A stretch of DNA of 64,000 nt. Origin: a virus. Positions 1 to 8,223 of the stretch are shown in pieces. Positions within the stretch are counted from its first letter, which is position 1, and each line of letters opens with the position of its first letter. The stretch is taken from IMG/VR virus record IMGVR_UViG_3300031578_000013, positions 1-64,000 of that record. One strand, given 5' to 3'. The position numbers and the translations under genes were made by a program. Under the pieces are notes generated by a model. It did not search any database and was not told the DNA's origin. It worked only from the letters and a program-made list of their open reading frames with translations.

Positions 1-278
1 GGGCACTCGCTGTAAAGCATGGTCTCAATGATGAAGGTATTGTCGAAGGCGTAATCCAGTTCATCGTTATCGCTGTACTGATCGTCTTTGTTCCGGGTAT
101 CCTCTATGTGGTCAGCACTGGAGCAATCGAAGTTCCTGTTGGAACAATCTTCTACAACGCATCGCAATCAACCAACACAAACGTTGCAAACGGTGTTTCA
201 ACGATTGGTGTGATTCCCACCATCTTTGCCATTGTGCTCATCATCGGTGTGCTCATGTTACTGGCAATGAGGAGATAA
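1..278 (+). CDS. Two-TM capsid-like protein, copy 1 (5' truncated)
   Basis: The gene runs off the left edge; the readable frame starts at base 3 and gives 91 residues ending in LLAMRR. It has two hydrophobic helices separated by a polar loop of about 27 residues that carries one N-glycosylation sequon (NAS, in FYNAS). It is a tandem paralogue of the next gene, and both helices are nearly identical. Small proteins with paired hydrophobic helices are the capsid building block of spindle-shaped archaeal viruses; assignment to that group is inferred from shape and context. A pilin is less likely because the hydrophobic segments are internal and paired. Confidence 0.75.
   Translation, partial: ALAVKHGLNDEGIVEGVIQFIVIAVLIVFVPGILYVVSTGAIEVPVGTIFYNASQSTNTNVANGVSTIGVIPTIFAIVLIIGVLMLLAMRR
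54..109 (+). repeat. 56-bp identical segment, capsid-like copy 1
   Basis: This stretch encodes the first hydrophobic helix and is identical base for base to 427-482 in the second copy, although the flanking codons differ. Identity including third positions suggests recent duplication or gene conversion. Confidence 0.9.
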
Positions 279-306
279 CCCTAAAAACATTTTTGGGGGT
301 ATTCTC

Positions 307-651
307 ATGTTTCTCAAAGAAGAACTACAGTCGAAGATGGAAAGTATTCGTTCTGGTGTTGAACCAACCGTTCGTAGAATGGCAAAGAACGCTGGGGTGA
401 ATGATGATGCAATAGTGGAAGGTGTCATCCAGTTCATCGTTATCGCTGTACTGATCGTCTTTGTTCCGGGTATCCTCTATGTCGTATCAAATTCTGCGAT
501 AGATATCCCAGTGAACACTACGTTCTACAACGCAAGCATTACAACAAATACTAATGTTGCAAACGGTGTGTCTACCATTGGTGTGATCCCGACTATCTTT
601 GCGATAGTTTTGATCATTGGCGTGCTCATGTTACTGGCGATGAGACGCTAA
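307..651 (+). CDS. Two-TM capsid-like protein, copy 2
   Basis: A 114-residue protein. Residues 1-38 are charged and probably amphipathic. A first hydrophobic helix spans about 39-62, a polar loop about 63-89 and a second helix about 90-111, ending in Arg-Arg. The loop has two sequons, NTT and NAS; the NAS is shared with copy 1. A GGGGG-rich leader lies just upstream of the start at 307. The architecture matches the small hydrophobic capsid proteins of spindle-shaped archaeal viruses (known for the family), but no sequence match can be claimed. The neighbouring oligosaccharyltransferase gene suggests that the loop is glycosylated (inference). Confidence 0.8.
   Translation: MFLKEELQSKMESIRSGVEPTVRRMAKNAGVNDDAIVEGVIQFIVIAVLIVFVPGILYVVSNSAIDIPVNTTFYNASITTNTNVANGVSTIGVIPTIFAIVLIIGVLMLLAMRR
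427..482 (+). repeat. 56-bp identical segment, capsid-like copy 2
   Basis: Identical to 54-109; see that entry. Confidence 0.9.
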
Positions 652-693
652 TAAATTTCAAAACATAGTACAAAACAACGAGATTTCCCAAAA

Positions 694-713
694 GGGGTTT
701 GGGTAAAAACCCC
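694..713. terminator. Hairpin between convergent genes
   Basis: Seven-base-pair stem GGGGTTT/AAACCCC with a six-base loop, placed between the stop of the capsid-like gene and the stop of the convergent HNH gene. It could act for both strands. Confidence 0.6.
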
Positions 714-717
714 ACTT

Positions 718-1581
718 TTAAGTGCCACTTCGTCTTCCCCATTGTTGATCTAATAAAGAACCATTTGGATATCGAATGTTATATTCTTCTAACGACAACA
801 TGCATTTATTTCCATATTCAAGTGCGATAGTTTCTCGCAATCTCGTTTCAAATTCCGGTTTGTTGCCTTCTCTCGCATGACACGATTTACATAATGTTGC
901 AAATAACCATCCGGATTTATTATTGTTACAGCATGTGGATTTATCACGTGTTACATGATGGACACTCATGTGTTTGTTGTCATTATCTTCTATCCCGGCT
1001 CTACAAAATATGCATTTATTTCCATATCTCGCCCTTACACGCTTTCGGATTTTTAATATCGGATCTGTCCATTTCTTGCAATATACACCAGCCGTTGCAA
1101 ATCTTTTCCAATCTTCTTCTGGGATACCCTGGTGAGATGCACTCATTTTCATTCTGATGTCTTCTGATATGCTCATACCAACATGACACTCTGCAATTTT
1201 TCCTTTCATCTCATCAGAAAAACTCTTTCCATAATTGTGATTCTTCTCACCGCTTGTCGCAATCCTAATCTTCTCTTTAACCTCCTCTGATAATTGTTTA
1301 CCATAATTATAATGCTTCTCCCCTCTATTGGCATCACCAATCGCCTTTTTTATATACTCTGGTCTGTGCGTTCCATACAAAGGATTCTTATCACCTCTTC
1401 GCGAATCCCCGATTTTCTTTCTTGTCTCTTCTGAAAATACCTTCCCAAAATTGTGATTCTTCTCACCAGAATGTGAGAGTCGCATTTTTTCTCTCGTGGC
1501 ATCACTGGCTGTGTGTCCCGTTCTTGCAAGCCTGTTTTTTTCCAGGTGTTCCGGAGATTGTTTGTAACCTTTCTTTGGCAT
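718..1581 (-). CDS. HNH homing-type endonuclease with NUMOD3 repeats
   Basis: 287 residues. Residues 8-150 contain at least five copies of a short unit of the type S-E-E-x-R-x-K-I followed by G-E-K-N-H-N-Y-G-K, the NUMOD3 DNA-binding repeat typical of homing endonucleases. The C-terminal part has an HNH-like zinc site: a CIFC pair, a VHHVTRD core and an LCKSCH pair. It is inserted on the opposite strand between the capsid-like genes and the oligosaccharyltransferase gene, as expected of a selfish free-standing endonuclease. Its target is not evident. Confidence 0.85.
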   Translation of the reverse strand: MPKKGYKQSPEHLEKNRLARTGHTASDATREKMRLSHSGEKNHNFGKVFSEETRKKIGDSRRGDKNPLYGTHRPEYIKKAIGDANRGEKHYNYGKQLSEEVKEKIRIATSGEKNHNYGKSFSDEMKGKIAECHVGMSISEDIRMKMSASHQGIPEEDWKRFATAGVYCKKWTDPILKIRKRVRARYGNKCIFCRAGIEDNDNKHMSVHHVTRDKSTCCNNNKSGWLFATLCKSCHAREGNKPEFETRLRETIALEYGNKCMLSLEEYNIRYPNGSLLDQQWGRRSGT

Positions 1582-1651
1582 ACGTATTGATATTTGGTGT
1601 TTACACTGTTAATACTTTTGTTATTGTTTAGATAATTGCACCAACAGTAAG

Positions 1652-1662
1652 AAATAAATTTA
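1652..1662 (+). promoter_or_regulatory. TATA-box-like element
   Basis: An AAATAAATTTA stretch about 27 bp upstream of the start at 1689, the spacing expected for a leaderless archaeal transcript. Confidence 0.45.
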
Positions 1663-1688
1663 CATGCACTAACATCATCATAATTACT

Positions 1689-3056
1689 ATGGATAGGCGC
1701 GACTATACATTTCTCGTAATCCTCGCGCTTGGATGTGCAATGCATCTTTCATTGCTCGCAACATCCAACCTTTCAAACTATAACCTCTACGATACCGACA
1801 CATGGTGTTTCGTGTGGATGTATTCGCAATGGTTTCACCTGTCACCACTATCAACATTTAATATTCTTGCATTATTTCCACCAATATTATCAGCGTTATT
1901 TGCAGTATCAATCTATTATCTCATCACTAGGCTATATAATAAAACGGTTGGATTTTATGCCGGAGTAATGTTTGCGATATCACCGGGATTGTTATATCTG
2001 AATAGTATGTTCGGAATGATAGACCATCACCTGATACAAGTCGTGCTTTTCACGCTGTCCATTGTATGTCTTTTGTTGTTATACAAGGAACGCAACGTGT
2101 GGTGGGTTATCCCAATAATCATTTCTCTGATTTGTATTCGTTTTACTTCTCCGGTATTAGACGAGATATATTATGGGTTGTTTATCGTGTGTGCGATCAT
2201 TTGCGCTGTTCATTATTTAATTACACTGCGGTACTACAAAATGGCAGTCTTGACATTTGTGGCTGTTATTGCATCTGGTTTTTGGCTATTACAACCGTTA
2301 AACATTATCCCACGAGCAACAAGTTGGATTTCCTGGGTAGAACCAATTACTGAAATACAACCATCAGATCCAATAATATTCTTGATAAAATTTAACACTT
2401 TATTATTCGTTATCATTTTGGGTGTTGCTTCATTTCATCATTCGGATAAAGATGCACCAGAAATCATATTGATATTTCTTACTGTAGTATTATTCATTGC
2501 GACATTAAGATTTGTCAGGATGGAATATATATTCGCTGCCCCATTGATGATCCTATCGGCGTATTATATTGATAAGTATTTCACACGAGACATATCCCAC
2601 TCCATAATAGCAATATTCCTAATTATATCTATTCTATTCGGATGCGTTATTACAGCAGAGATGATGAGGACTGAAATAAACAACGAGGCATGGGATGGTG
2701 CGCTGAAATTTATATCAAAAGAACCGAATGGGCTGGTTCTATCACATGGGGATTATGGATACTGGATTAAGAATGCCAACCAAACAGAGTTCGATAATTC
2801 AGCGTGGGGAAACGCGCTCAACGGAGGAAAGATATTCACTTCGTCTAATATAACAGCAGCGAAAGAATTGATAATGTCGCATGGTATATCTTATATAATT
2901 GTTACCGAGCGGGATATGCGATATTATGAAGCACAGCAGTTCTATGCAAAATCAACAACTGATTATAATGAGAGCATGCTATTCAAATTAATACGTGGGA
3001 CTTCTGGTTATGATGCGATATATTCAAAAGATGGTATTATAATATATAAGACGTAA
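1689..3056 (+). CDS. aglB: Minimal AglB/STT3-type oligosaccharyltransferase
   Basis: 455 residues, multi-spanning. Family hallmarks appear in order: a YDTD motif at 34-37 in the first external loop (metal-binding Asp), IDHH at 111-114 (second acidic motif), ITEIQP at 220-225 (the SVSE/TIXE external-loop-5 motif with its catalytic Glu), and HGDYGYWI at 353-360, a variant of WWDYG in which both Trp are replaced by His-Gly. A short soluble tail ends near YIIV at 402-405. Typical AglB proteins are 600-1000 residues, so this one lacks most of the C-terminal globular domain. The enzyme family transfers a lipid-linked glycan to Asn in N-X-S/T. It sits between the capsid-like genes and a sequon-rich spike candidate. 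The altered WWDYG motif could change sequon recognition. Confidence 0.85.
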   Translation: MDRRDYTFLVILALGCAMHLSLLATSNLSNYNLYDTDTWCFVWMYSQWFHLSPLSTFNILALFPPILSALFAVSIYYLITRLYNKTVGFYAGVMFAISPGLLYLNSMFGMIDHHLIQVVLFTLSIVCLLLLYKERNVWWVIPIIISLICIRFTSPVLDEIYYGLFIVCAIICAVHYLITLRYYKMAVLTFVAVIASGFWLLQPLNIIPRATSWISWVEPITEIQPSDPIIFLIKFNTLLFVIILGVASFHHSDKDAPEIILIFLTVVLFIATLRFVRMEYIFAAPLMILSAYYIDKYFTRDISHSIIAIFLIISILFGCVITAEMMRTEINNEAWDGALKFISKEPNGLVLSHGDYGYWIKNANQTEFDNSAWGNALNGGKIFTSSNITAAKELIMSHGISYIIVTERDMRYYEAQQFYAKSTTDYNESMLFKLIRGTSGYDAIYSKDGIIIYKT

Positions 3057-3063
3057 AAAAGTA

Positions 3064-3819
3064 TTATTCCCTTTTTCTTACCGATACAAGAAACATTGCA
3101 ATGGCTACGGCAAATCCTATGATAAATGGGGGTAGTGGCGTTTCTTGGACAGTTAACGTTTGATAAGATGCCCCATCATCTCCCCCATTTGCAGGACAGA
3201 TATACCATCCACTCTCAATCATAGAAGCCCGAAGATTGCCACCAATTACCATTGATACTGTTCTTGCTGGCAAATTTGATGTACTGGCATATATTTTTAT
3301 TACAATACGATCTCCGTCAAATAGCGTAGTCGAATTTCGGCGGGCATATGATGTTAGAAATTCTGTAGCCACGGGATTATCAATATCCTCCGTTATGAAC
3401 GGTTTGTAGAATAATTTCGTTTCTACACCAGTAGAACTACGGTTGTATAGTTTAAACTCGATGCGTGTGAGTCCAGTAGCACTTGTAGTATTTAAATATA
3501 CACGCGATCTCCACAACCCAGGCGCAATTGTTGTTACTCCCGGAGAACCATCTGGGGTTACAAATGCACCAAGAAGAACTTCTCCCGATGCCGGGACTAT
3601 ATCTACTGCTTGAACCAACGATTCATCGGCTTTTTCAGGGATATGATCGATTATTTTATACGAACCATCTTTAATTAGGTCAGATGATTCGTTCCAGAAG
3701 AATATATCCTGTTTTCCGCACCATAAGAAATCTTCCGATTCACACGATGCAATAGGAGCAATAATAGCAATCATCGCAATAAAAGAGAGTATAACAACCA
3801 ATCGTTTTAAGTTTGTCAT
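3064..3819 (-). CDS. Secreted C-terminally anchored glycoprotein, spike candidate
   Basis: About 251 residues when started at MTNLKRL, which lies 25 bp from a TATA-like TAATAATAC on the minus strand (about 3843-3851); a start at 3840 is also open. It has an N-terminal signal peptide, an all-beta-looking ectodomain, and a C-terminal transmembrane helix followed by RKRE. Sequons include NES, NTT, NRS and NST. The design of signal peptide, ectodomain and anchor resembles archaeal viral spike or surface glycoproteins. The gene is convergent with the oligosaccharyltransferase gene, and only seven bases separate the two stops. Function is inferred. Confidence 0.65.
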   Translation of the reverse strand: MTNLKRLVVILSFIAMIAIIAPIASCESEDFLWCGKQDIFFWNESSDLIKDGSYKIIDHIPEKADESLVQAVDIVPASGEVLLGAFVTPDGSPGVTTIAPGLWRSRVYLNTTSATGLTRIEFKLYNRSSTGVETKLFYKPFITEDIDNPVATEFLTSYARRNSTTLFDGDRIVIKIYASTSNLPARTVSMVIGGNLRASMIESGWYICPANGGDDGASYQTLTVQETPLPPFIIGFAVAIAMFLVSVRKRE

Positions 3820-3910
3820 GCATAGAATGTAATCATGCAATTGTATTATTACTTTCCATGCTCTGAATAAAAGAAAGACTTAATACAGTTATAGTATCAT
3901 AATCTTCTAT

Positions 3911-4399
3911 ATGATTACCATCCCAAAGCGACTCCTTATTCTTATCACTCTTGTATTGCTTATTATACAACCAGCAATTGCCTCAATACCCGACTCTGGA
4001 ATGTCAAGTTATATTACCACCTCGGATGTTGTTATCAACACACCATATCTTGATTTCAACACATGGGTTTTCATAACACTATTGGGATTCTTCTTCCTGA
4101 TACTAAGTAACTTTGCAAAACCAGATCAGGCTCCGAAGTTGTGGGCAATTATCGCTCCACTCTTTATAGGCCCGTCGGCATATTTTGTTTTGATGCTTCG
4201 GAGAGTTACAGTTGGTATGCATATGACATCCACAGAGATGCATATTAACGCGGTTAATACAATTATGCACCCAGAGTGGCTTTGCTTTGTGATGTCGGTA
4301 ATTCTAGTCATAGCGTTGATTAACGTATGGGTGCAATTATCAAAACAACCCATTGAGAAAACGAAGAAAGAAGATATTTTGGGGAGTGGTGGTTTCTAA
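3911..4399 (+). CDS. Membrane protein with signal peptide
   Basis: 162 residues: signal peptide about 1-25, then hydrophobic helices at about 51-68, 78-95 and 122-142 and a charged tail. It is the first gene of a plus-strand series joined by overlapping stops and starts; its stop overlaps the next start. Not recognised; a virion membrane component is plausible from context. Confidence 0.75.
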   Translation: MITIPKRLLILITLVLLIIQPAIASIPDSGMSSYITTSDVVINTPYLDFNTWVFITLLGFFFLILSNFAKPDQAPKLWAIIAPLFIGPSAYFVLMLRRVTVGMHMTSTEMHINAVNTIMHPEWLCFVMSVILVIALINVWVQLSKQPIEKTKKEDILGSGGF

Positions 4400-4536
4400 T
4401 GATTGATGACGTTGATACAACAGAGCGAGACAAAAAGATACTTCTTTCGATTGCGATAGGACTTGGGATAGGATTGATTATCTTCATTGTATATCTTTTT
4501 GCGAGTGGTGAGATTTATTCCATGAGGTTATTCTGA
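4399..4536 (+). CDS. Small single-TM protein
   Basis: 45 residues: a charged N-terminus (MIDDVDTTERDKK) followed by one hydrophobic helix at about 15-35. The start overlaps the previous stop (TAATGA) and the stop overlaps the next start. Unrecognised. Confidence 0.65.
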   Translation: MIDDVDTTERDKKILLSIAIGLGIGLIIFIVYLFASGEIYSMRLF

Positions 4537-5084
4537 TGGCGTGGAAAAATCCCTTGGTGCAAGAGAATATCCAGGTGGAGCCACTCATTGAGCCAGTTCC
4601 ACAACCAATCGGTGGTGATATGGGTATGGGTGGTGGAAATTTGCCCCCAATGTCCTCATATGGCCCCATGCTTCCAGCGTGGAACGAAGCGATGATGACT
4701 CTGCTGGTGGATATCGAAATCCCGGAAGAGTACATGAAAAGCCCTCTGATGACGAAGGTATTCATCTGGTCGAAGAAGGTTCTCATGCAATTGCAGTTTG
4801 GTAACTACACCGCATCAATCCAGAAGAAGATGATTAAAGATTTGCAGATGATCCTTTTTCTTGGTGGACAAGACGGTAATGAGGGGTTGGTTGCCGAAGC
4901 ACAGTTTATCTTTGTTGCGAATATGCAAATCTATAAAGGAAGGAGTGATATGCCCGATGGTATCAGGGAAAGGATAGCGTGGATTATGGGGATTAACAAG
5001 CAGGTGTTTAGTGAGGATAGACCGGCTAGACCAGCAGAGAATAAGGGGATTTTGAGTTCGATATGGGGAGGGGGGAATAGATGA
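4536..5084 (+). CDS. Soluble protein of the virion gene cluster
   Basis: 182 residues. A Pro/Gly/Met-rich stretch (GGDMGMGGGNLPP, about 27-39) precedes a helical domain (about 48-160); the C-terminus is Gly-rich. No membrane segment. It lies inside a run of membrane-protein genes with start and stop overlaps on both sides. Not recognised. Confidence 0.75.
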   Translation: MAWKNPLVQENIQVEPLIEPVPQPIGGDMGMGGGNLPPMSSYGPMLPAWNEAMMTLLVDIEIPEEYMKSPLMTKVFIWSKKVLMQLQFGNYTASIQKKMIKDLQMILFLGGQDGNEGLVAEAQFIFVANMQIYKGRSDMPDGIRERIAWIMGINKQVFSEDRPARPAENKGILSSIWGGGNR

Positions 5085-5248
5085 TTGATTTGCCACTTAA
5101 AACGAGAATCGATCGGATTGTAGAAAAGGGTGTAACACAAGAAAGATTTGTCGAATCAATATGGCATACAATTTTCATATCGGTTGTTGTGATGTTTATA
5201 ATGTTTATGACAATCGGATTATCATATTACATTGGAGCGTTGATATAG
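5081..5248 (+). CDS. Small single-TM protein
   Basis: 55 residues: a polar N-terminal half and one hydrophobic helix at about 30-52. The start overlaps the previous stop (ATGA), and the next gene starts directly after this stop. Unrecognised. Confidence 0.65.
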   Translation: MIDLPLKTRIDRIVEKGVTQERFVESIWHTIFISVVVMFIMFMTIGLSYYIGALI

Positions 5249-5443
5249 ATGAAATTCAAATGCAATAGATACTTCGTATTCGGTGTTGCTTACATCACAG
5301 GAATGATACTCATAGGGATTGCTTCTCTTGGGAGATTTTATGAAGCATATATTTTCAGCGAATACACACTTATTACGCTTATCATAATGAGCACTATTCC
5401 TTTTGTAGTTGGATATTTAGCAGAGGTTGAATTTTCATGGTAG
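5249..5443 (+). CDS. Small two-TM protein
   Basis: 64 residues with hydrophobic helices at about 9-28 and 38-57. Overlaps the next gene by 7 bases. Unrecognised. Confidence 0.7.
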   Translation: MKFKCNRYFVFGVAYITGMILIGIASLGRFYEAYIFSEYTLITLIIMSTIPFVVGYLAEVEFSW

Positions 5444-6285
5444 ACTTACAAGCAACACAGCAGCAGCAACTCACCATCTTTTTCGGTGGTCAGATGGATC
5501 AGGTTGTCGCAGGAGCACCCGTTTATTTCTGGTGTATCTTTGCATTAGGCATGTTATGCATGGTAATGGGATTCTTAATCCTATACTATCGTCTATACAT
5601 CCTCGATAAAGTGTGGGCATTTGTTGAGTGCTACAAGAAAAGAAAACCCCTTGCTTTGGTAAGGAACAGCAACCGACAGGCATACTTTAAAGCACTCGAA
5701 TATATGGCGCAGGTGTTTTATTCTGACGATGGCCCGGATAGGTGGATTAGTTCTGCTCTCGAATCCTCGCAGAGCATCGCAGGTGTGCCACTCCTTGATG
5801 TGTGCGACTATTACGATTGGCTACAAGATCCATTTAAAAATCAGGCAATCCTGGAGATCGTATCTGCATGGAATGATGGTATTCTTGATGAGACCGAAGA
5901 ACAAGATCCAGAGACCCCTATCTTCCTGAAAGGAAAAGAACCTCATGCGGATGATGAAAAGATATACAACGGAGAGCAACTTCAAAAATTGCTCGGTTCG
6001 GGGAAATTGACGGATTATTTCGATTCAACAGAGATTGTTGTGTACAAGAAAGGAAGTGTTAAAATCCCGGCATTCTTCATCATTGATATCTCAAAGGTAG
6101 AGCAATACCTTCCGAGGATTCGAGGCTCTGCGTTGTTTGGTGGATATACGAGTTGGCTTGTCGAACAGGCTGGTGGGAAGCAAGAGAAAGATAACAAAAC
6201 AATGGCGATGTACTTCATAGCGGGATGTACTGCCATTATTATCTGTGGTGTTATCGCTGGGTTGTTGAGTGGGGCAATTGGATAA
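5437..6285 (+). CDS. Membrane protein with N- and C-terminal TM helices
   Basis: 282 residues. A Gln-rich start (QATQQQQ) leads into a TM helix at about 27-50, a soluble domain of about 200 residues, and a C-terminal TM helix at about 255-278. A T-rich tract after the stop (CTTCTTTTATT) may end the transcript. Last gene of the 3.9-6.3 kb operon. Unrecognised. Confidence 0.75.
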   Translation: MVDLQATQQQQLTIFFGGQMDQVVAGAPVYFWCIFALGMLCMVMGFLILYYRLYILDKVWAFVECYKKRKPLALVRNSNRQAYFKALEYMAQVFYSDDGPDRWISSALESSQSIAGVPLLDVCDYYDWLQDPFKNQAILEIVSAWNDGILDETEEQDPETPIFLKGKEPHADDEKIYNGEQLQKLLGSGKLTDYFDSTEIVVYKKGSVKIPAFFIIDISKVEQYLPRIRGSALFGGYTSWLVEQAGGKQEKDNKTMAMYFIAGCTAIIICGVIAGLLSGAIG

Positions 6286-6322
6286 CACCCCCACTTCTTT
6301 TATTGTACATACATCAAATACA

Positions 6323-6330
6323 TTTATAAC
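6323..6330 (+). promoter_or_regulatory. TATA-box-like element
   Basis: TTTATAAC about 25 bp upstream of the start at 6352; suggests a leaderless transcript for the following small-gene operon. Confidence 0.5.
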
Positions 6331-6351
6331 ACTACATAGCATAACACTATT

Positions 6352-6573
6352 ATGGAACGATTAACCAAAGATGAGCAATTCATCATTGTTGGTATCGGAA
6401 CTTCGGCAGCGGTCACCGGATTGGGGGTTATGCTTTTCTACGCTGCCCTTATGGAACCAACTACGCTTGGTTATATGACTGATATGTTTCTAGGAACTAC
6501 ACTCTCTGTGAGTGGTGTTGTTGGGGTTATGGGGTTCTGCTCTATCTTCTTTAACTATCGAGCAATACTGTGA
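6352..6573 (+). CDS. Small two-TM protein
   Basis: 73 residues with hydrophobic helices at about 12-32 and 45-65. Preceded by a TATA-like box at leaderless spacing. Size and layout recall the capsid-like proteins, but without sequence similarity. Confidence 0.7.
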   Translation: MERLTKDEQFIIVGIGTSAAVTGLGVMLFYAALMEPTTLGYMTDMFLGTTLSVSGVVGVMGFCSIFFNYRAIL

Positions 6574-6615
6574 GGTGGTAGAACGACACACAAATTATTA
6601 TCATTCGCATCCCAT

Positions 6616-6804
6616 GTGTTTATGATTTTTGGGGTTATTATTGCCGCAGTTTCACTATGTTTAGTGGTAATTAAGGCTCCATCGGGTGTATATGATGTGC
6701 TTGTCATTAGCGGATGTATACTCGCATTAGCCGGTTTGGGTTTAAATCTATCATTACGGATAGATGAACTATCAGACATAGTAGAGGAGTTGAAAAATAA
6801 ATGA
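6616..6804 (+). CDS. Small two-TM protein
   Basis: 62 residues from a GTG start (ATG two codons later), with two hydrophobic helices at about 1-20 and 26-44 and a charged tail. No ATG or GTG lies further upstream in frame. Stop overlaps the next start. Confidence 0.55.
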   Translation: MFMIFGVIIAAVSLCLVVIKAPSGVYDVLVISGCILALAGLGLNLSLRIDELSDIVEELKNK

Positions 6805-6953
6805 GTTATCCAATCAATCTATCATTCAAAGATGCCGAGTTCGAACAAGTAAACAAGGCGGCAACCAAGATGAAAACAAAGATTAGGGAATACATCAAAG
6901 ATGCTGCTACGCAAAAGGCGGAAGCGGATCTTAAAACAGGAAGTGTATCATGA
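6801..6953 (+). CDS. Small helical charged protein
   Basis: 50 residues, Lys/Glu-rich and probably helical, with ATGA overlaps on both sides. Unrecognised. Confidence 0.6.
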   Translation: MSYPINLSFKDAEFEQVNKAATKMKTKIREYIKDAATQKAEADLKTGSVS

Positions 6954-7228
6954 CGAAAACAAAACCAGAACCAGAACCAACACCCGAAAAGCCGGTATAC
7001 ACGATGCGTGAAATGAATGCCGTTGAGGAACTATTGCAGAGTATTTATTCCCTGGATGATGCTGTTGCCAATCAACTTGCCCTGAAACGTCCTGAAACGT
7101 TCATCCAGCCGTTGAGGAACATCAGGGAGAATGTGAATAATGCATTGGGAAGATTATTTGAAAAAGGAAATCAACTGGCAATGGATGAAAAGTCAAGCGA
7201 ACCTTCTGATGCAGATCCAACGACATAG
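6950..7228 (+). CDS. Small soluble protein with Pro/Glu-rich start
   Basis: 92 residues. The start TKPEPEPTPEKP is a flexible extension, followed by a helical region to about 80. Unrecognised. Confidence 0.65.
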   Translation: MTKTKPEPEPTPEKPVYTMREMNAVEELLQSIYSLDDAVANQLALKRPETFIQPLRNIRENVNNALGRLFEKGNQLAMDEKSSEPSDADPTT

Positions 7229-7239
7229 GGGATATCGAA

Positions 7240-7566
7240 ATGGATGACTCTACATCTTTAAAGATAACCTACTATTGTGGTTATACCGGAATGGTATTAT
7301 CATGGTTTGTTATATTCGCAGGATTATTGATTGTCTTTTCATCCTTTGGGGTATCACAAGCCATTAGTATTGCCGAAGCAATCGGGAGTGTGTCTCCACA
7401 AGTCGCTGCAAATATCATCCTGACAAGAGGTGAAGGGGTTATCATTGGGTTGTTGTTTGTTGTGATTGGATTCCAGGCGGATCATACTTTCACTTTGATG
7501 TGCAAAGAGGCAAAGAAAGAACTTGTTAATGTATGGCCCCACCAAAAATTAATGTCGTATAGTTAA
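7240..7566 (+). CDS. Two-TM membrane protein
   Basis: 108 residues with helices at about 10-32 and 65-82 and a charged cytoplasmic-type tail. Last gene before a non-coding gap. Unrecognised. Confidence 0.7.
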   Translation: MDDSTSLKITYYCGYTGMVLSWFVIFAGLLIVFSSFGVSQAISIAEAIGSVSPQVAANIILTRGEGVIIGLLFVVIGFQADHTFTLMCKEAKKELVNVWPHQKLMSYS

Positions 7567-7684
7567 ACCACAATCTTTTTTAATCCACATCCCCAATTCT
7601 ATTTTGCTACTGTGTTTTTGCATACTTGGTTTTGTCCGATTTCTAAGTCTGATTTTTCCACAGTGGCACTTTAAGGTCTGGTAT

Positions 7685-7731
7685 AGTCATTGTTGTGTGT
7701 GAAAGAGGGTCTGCATAACAATGACTTTTTT
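7685..7731 (+). terminator. Long-stem hairpin followed by T tract
   Basis: AGTCATTGTT at 7685-7694 pairs perfectly with AACAATGACT at 7717-7726 across a 22-base loop and runs into six T. This is terminator-like for the upstream membrane operon. The rest of 7567-7684 shows only T-rich tracts. Confidence 0.6.
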
Positions 7732-7765
7732 AATTTTATACATAGCATTGCCTATGTGTGAAACC

Positions 7766-7972
7766 ATGACTAACAAGATCGTAACGTATGAAATAGAGTA
7801 TTGCAATTCGACTTGTATTCATTTCTATCATAAATATGAAGATATGGAGAATTGTTGGTGTAGTAAAATGAATAAGAAAACTTTTGAGTGTGATACGCTT
7901 ATGAATCTTAATGATTACAAAAAAAGAGAGATACCAAAAGTGTGTCCACTTGAAAATTCATCACAAATCTGA
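7766..7972 (+). CDS. Small Cys-rich protein
   Basis: 68 residues with cysteines in the pattern C..C, CWC, C and CPL, probably metal-binding. I choose ATG 7766 because it lies about 25 bp after a TATA-like TTTTATACAT (7734-7743); the in-frame ATG at 7721 lies inside the terminator stem. Function unknown. Confidence 0.6.
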   Translation: MTNKIVTYEIEYCNSTCIHFYHKYEDMENCWCSKMNKKTFECDTLMNLNDYKKREIPKVCPLENSSQI

Positions 7973-8191
7973 TTTTTTGCGAAGTTTTGCAGTTCTGGAG
8001 GGTGCTGGCACACCAAAGGGTTTGAGTTCGGGGATTTCTAGTGCCTTGGTACAATTCTATTCTCGGACACCCACCAATACAAAACAAAACTTTTGTAAGT
8101 TGTCAAGATTGTATATAGTGTAAGTATCAGGCGTTAAATAATAAAAACGGATTGTCATTACTTATTTTGTGTGGTTATATGTTGACATAAG
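7973..8191. other. Non-coding region before the recombinase gene
   Basis: About 220 bases with no convincing gene. An open frame crosses it without start-site support. The position next to a tyrosine recombinase would suit an attachment site, but no inverted core or repeat that identifies one can be seen. Confidence 0.3.
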
Positions 8192-8201
8192 TTTAATATA
8201 C
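8192..8201 (+). promoter_or_regulatory. TATA-box-like element
   Basis: TTTAATATAC about 23 bp upstream of the recombinase start at 8224. Confidence 0.5.
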
Positions 8202-8223
8202 ATTGTCAAACAAATAGTATTGT

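Noticed and set aside
307-651. Archaeal pilin/archaellin
   Set aside because: No class III signal peptide at the N-terminus and two internal hydrophobic helices rather than one N-terminal helix.
7911-8123. 70-codon ORF after the Cys-rich gene
   Set aside because: Overlaps the Cys-rich gene in another frame and lacks any start-site signal.
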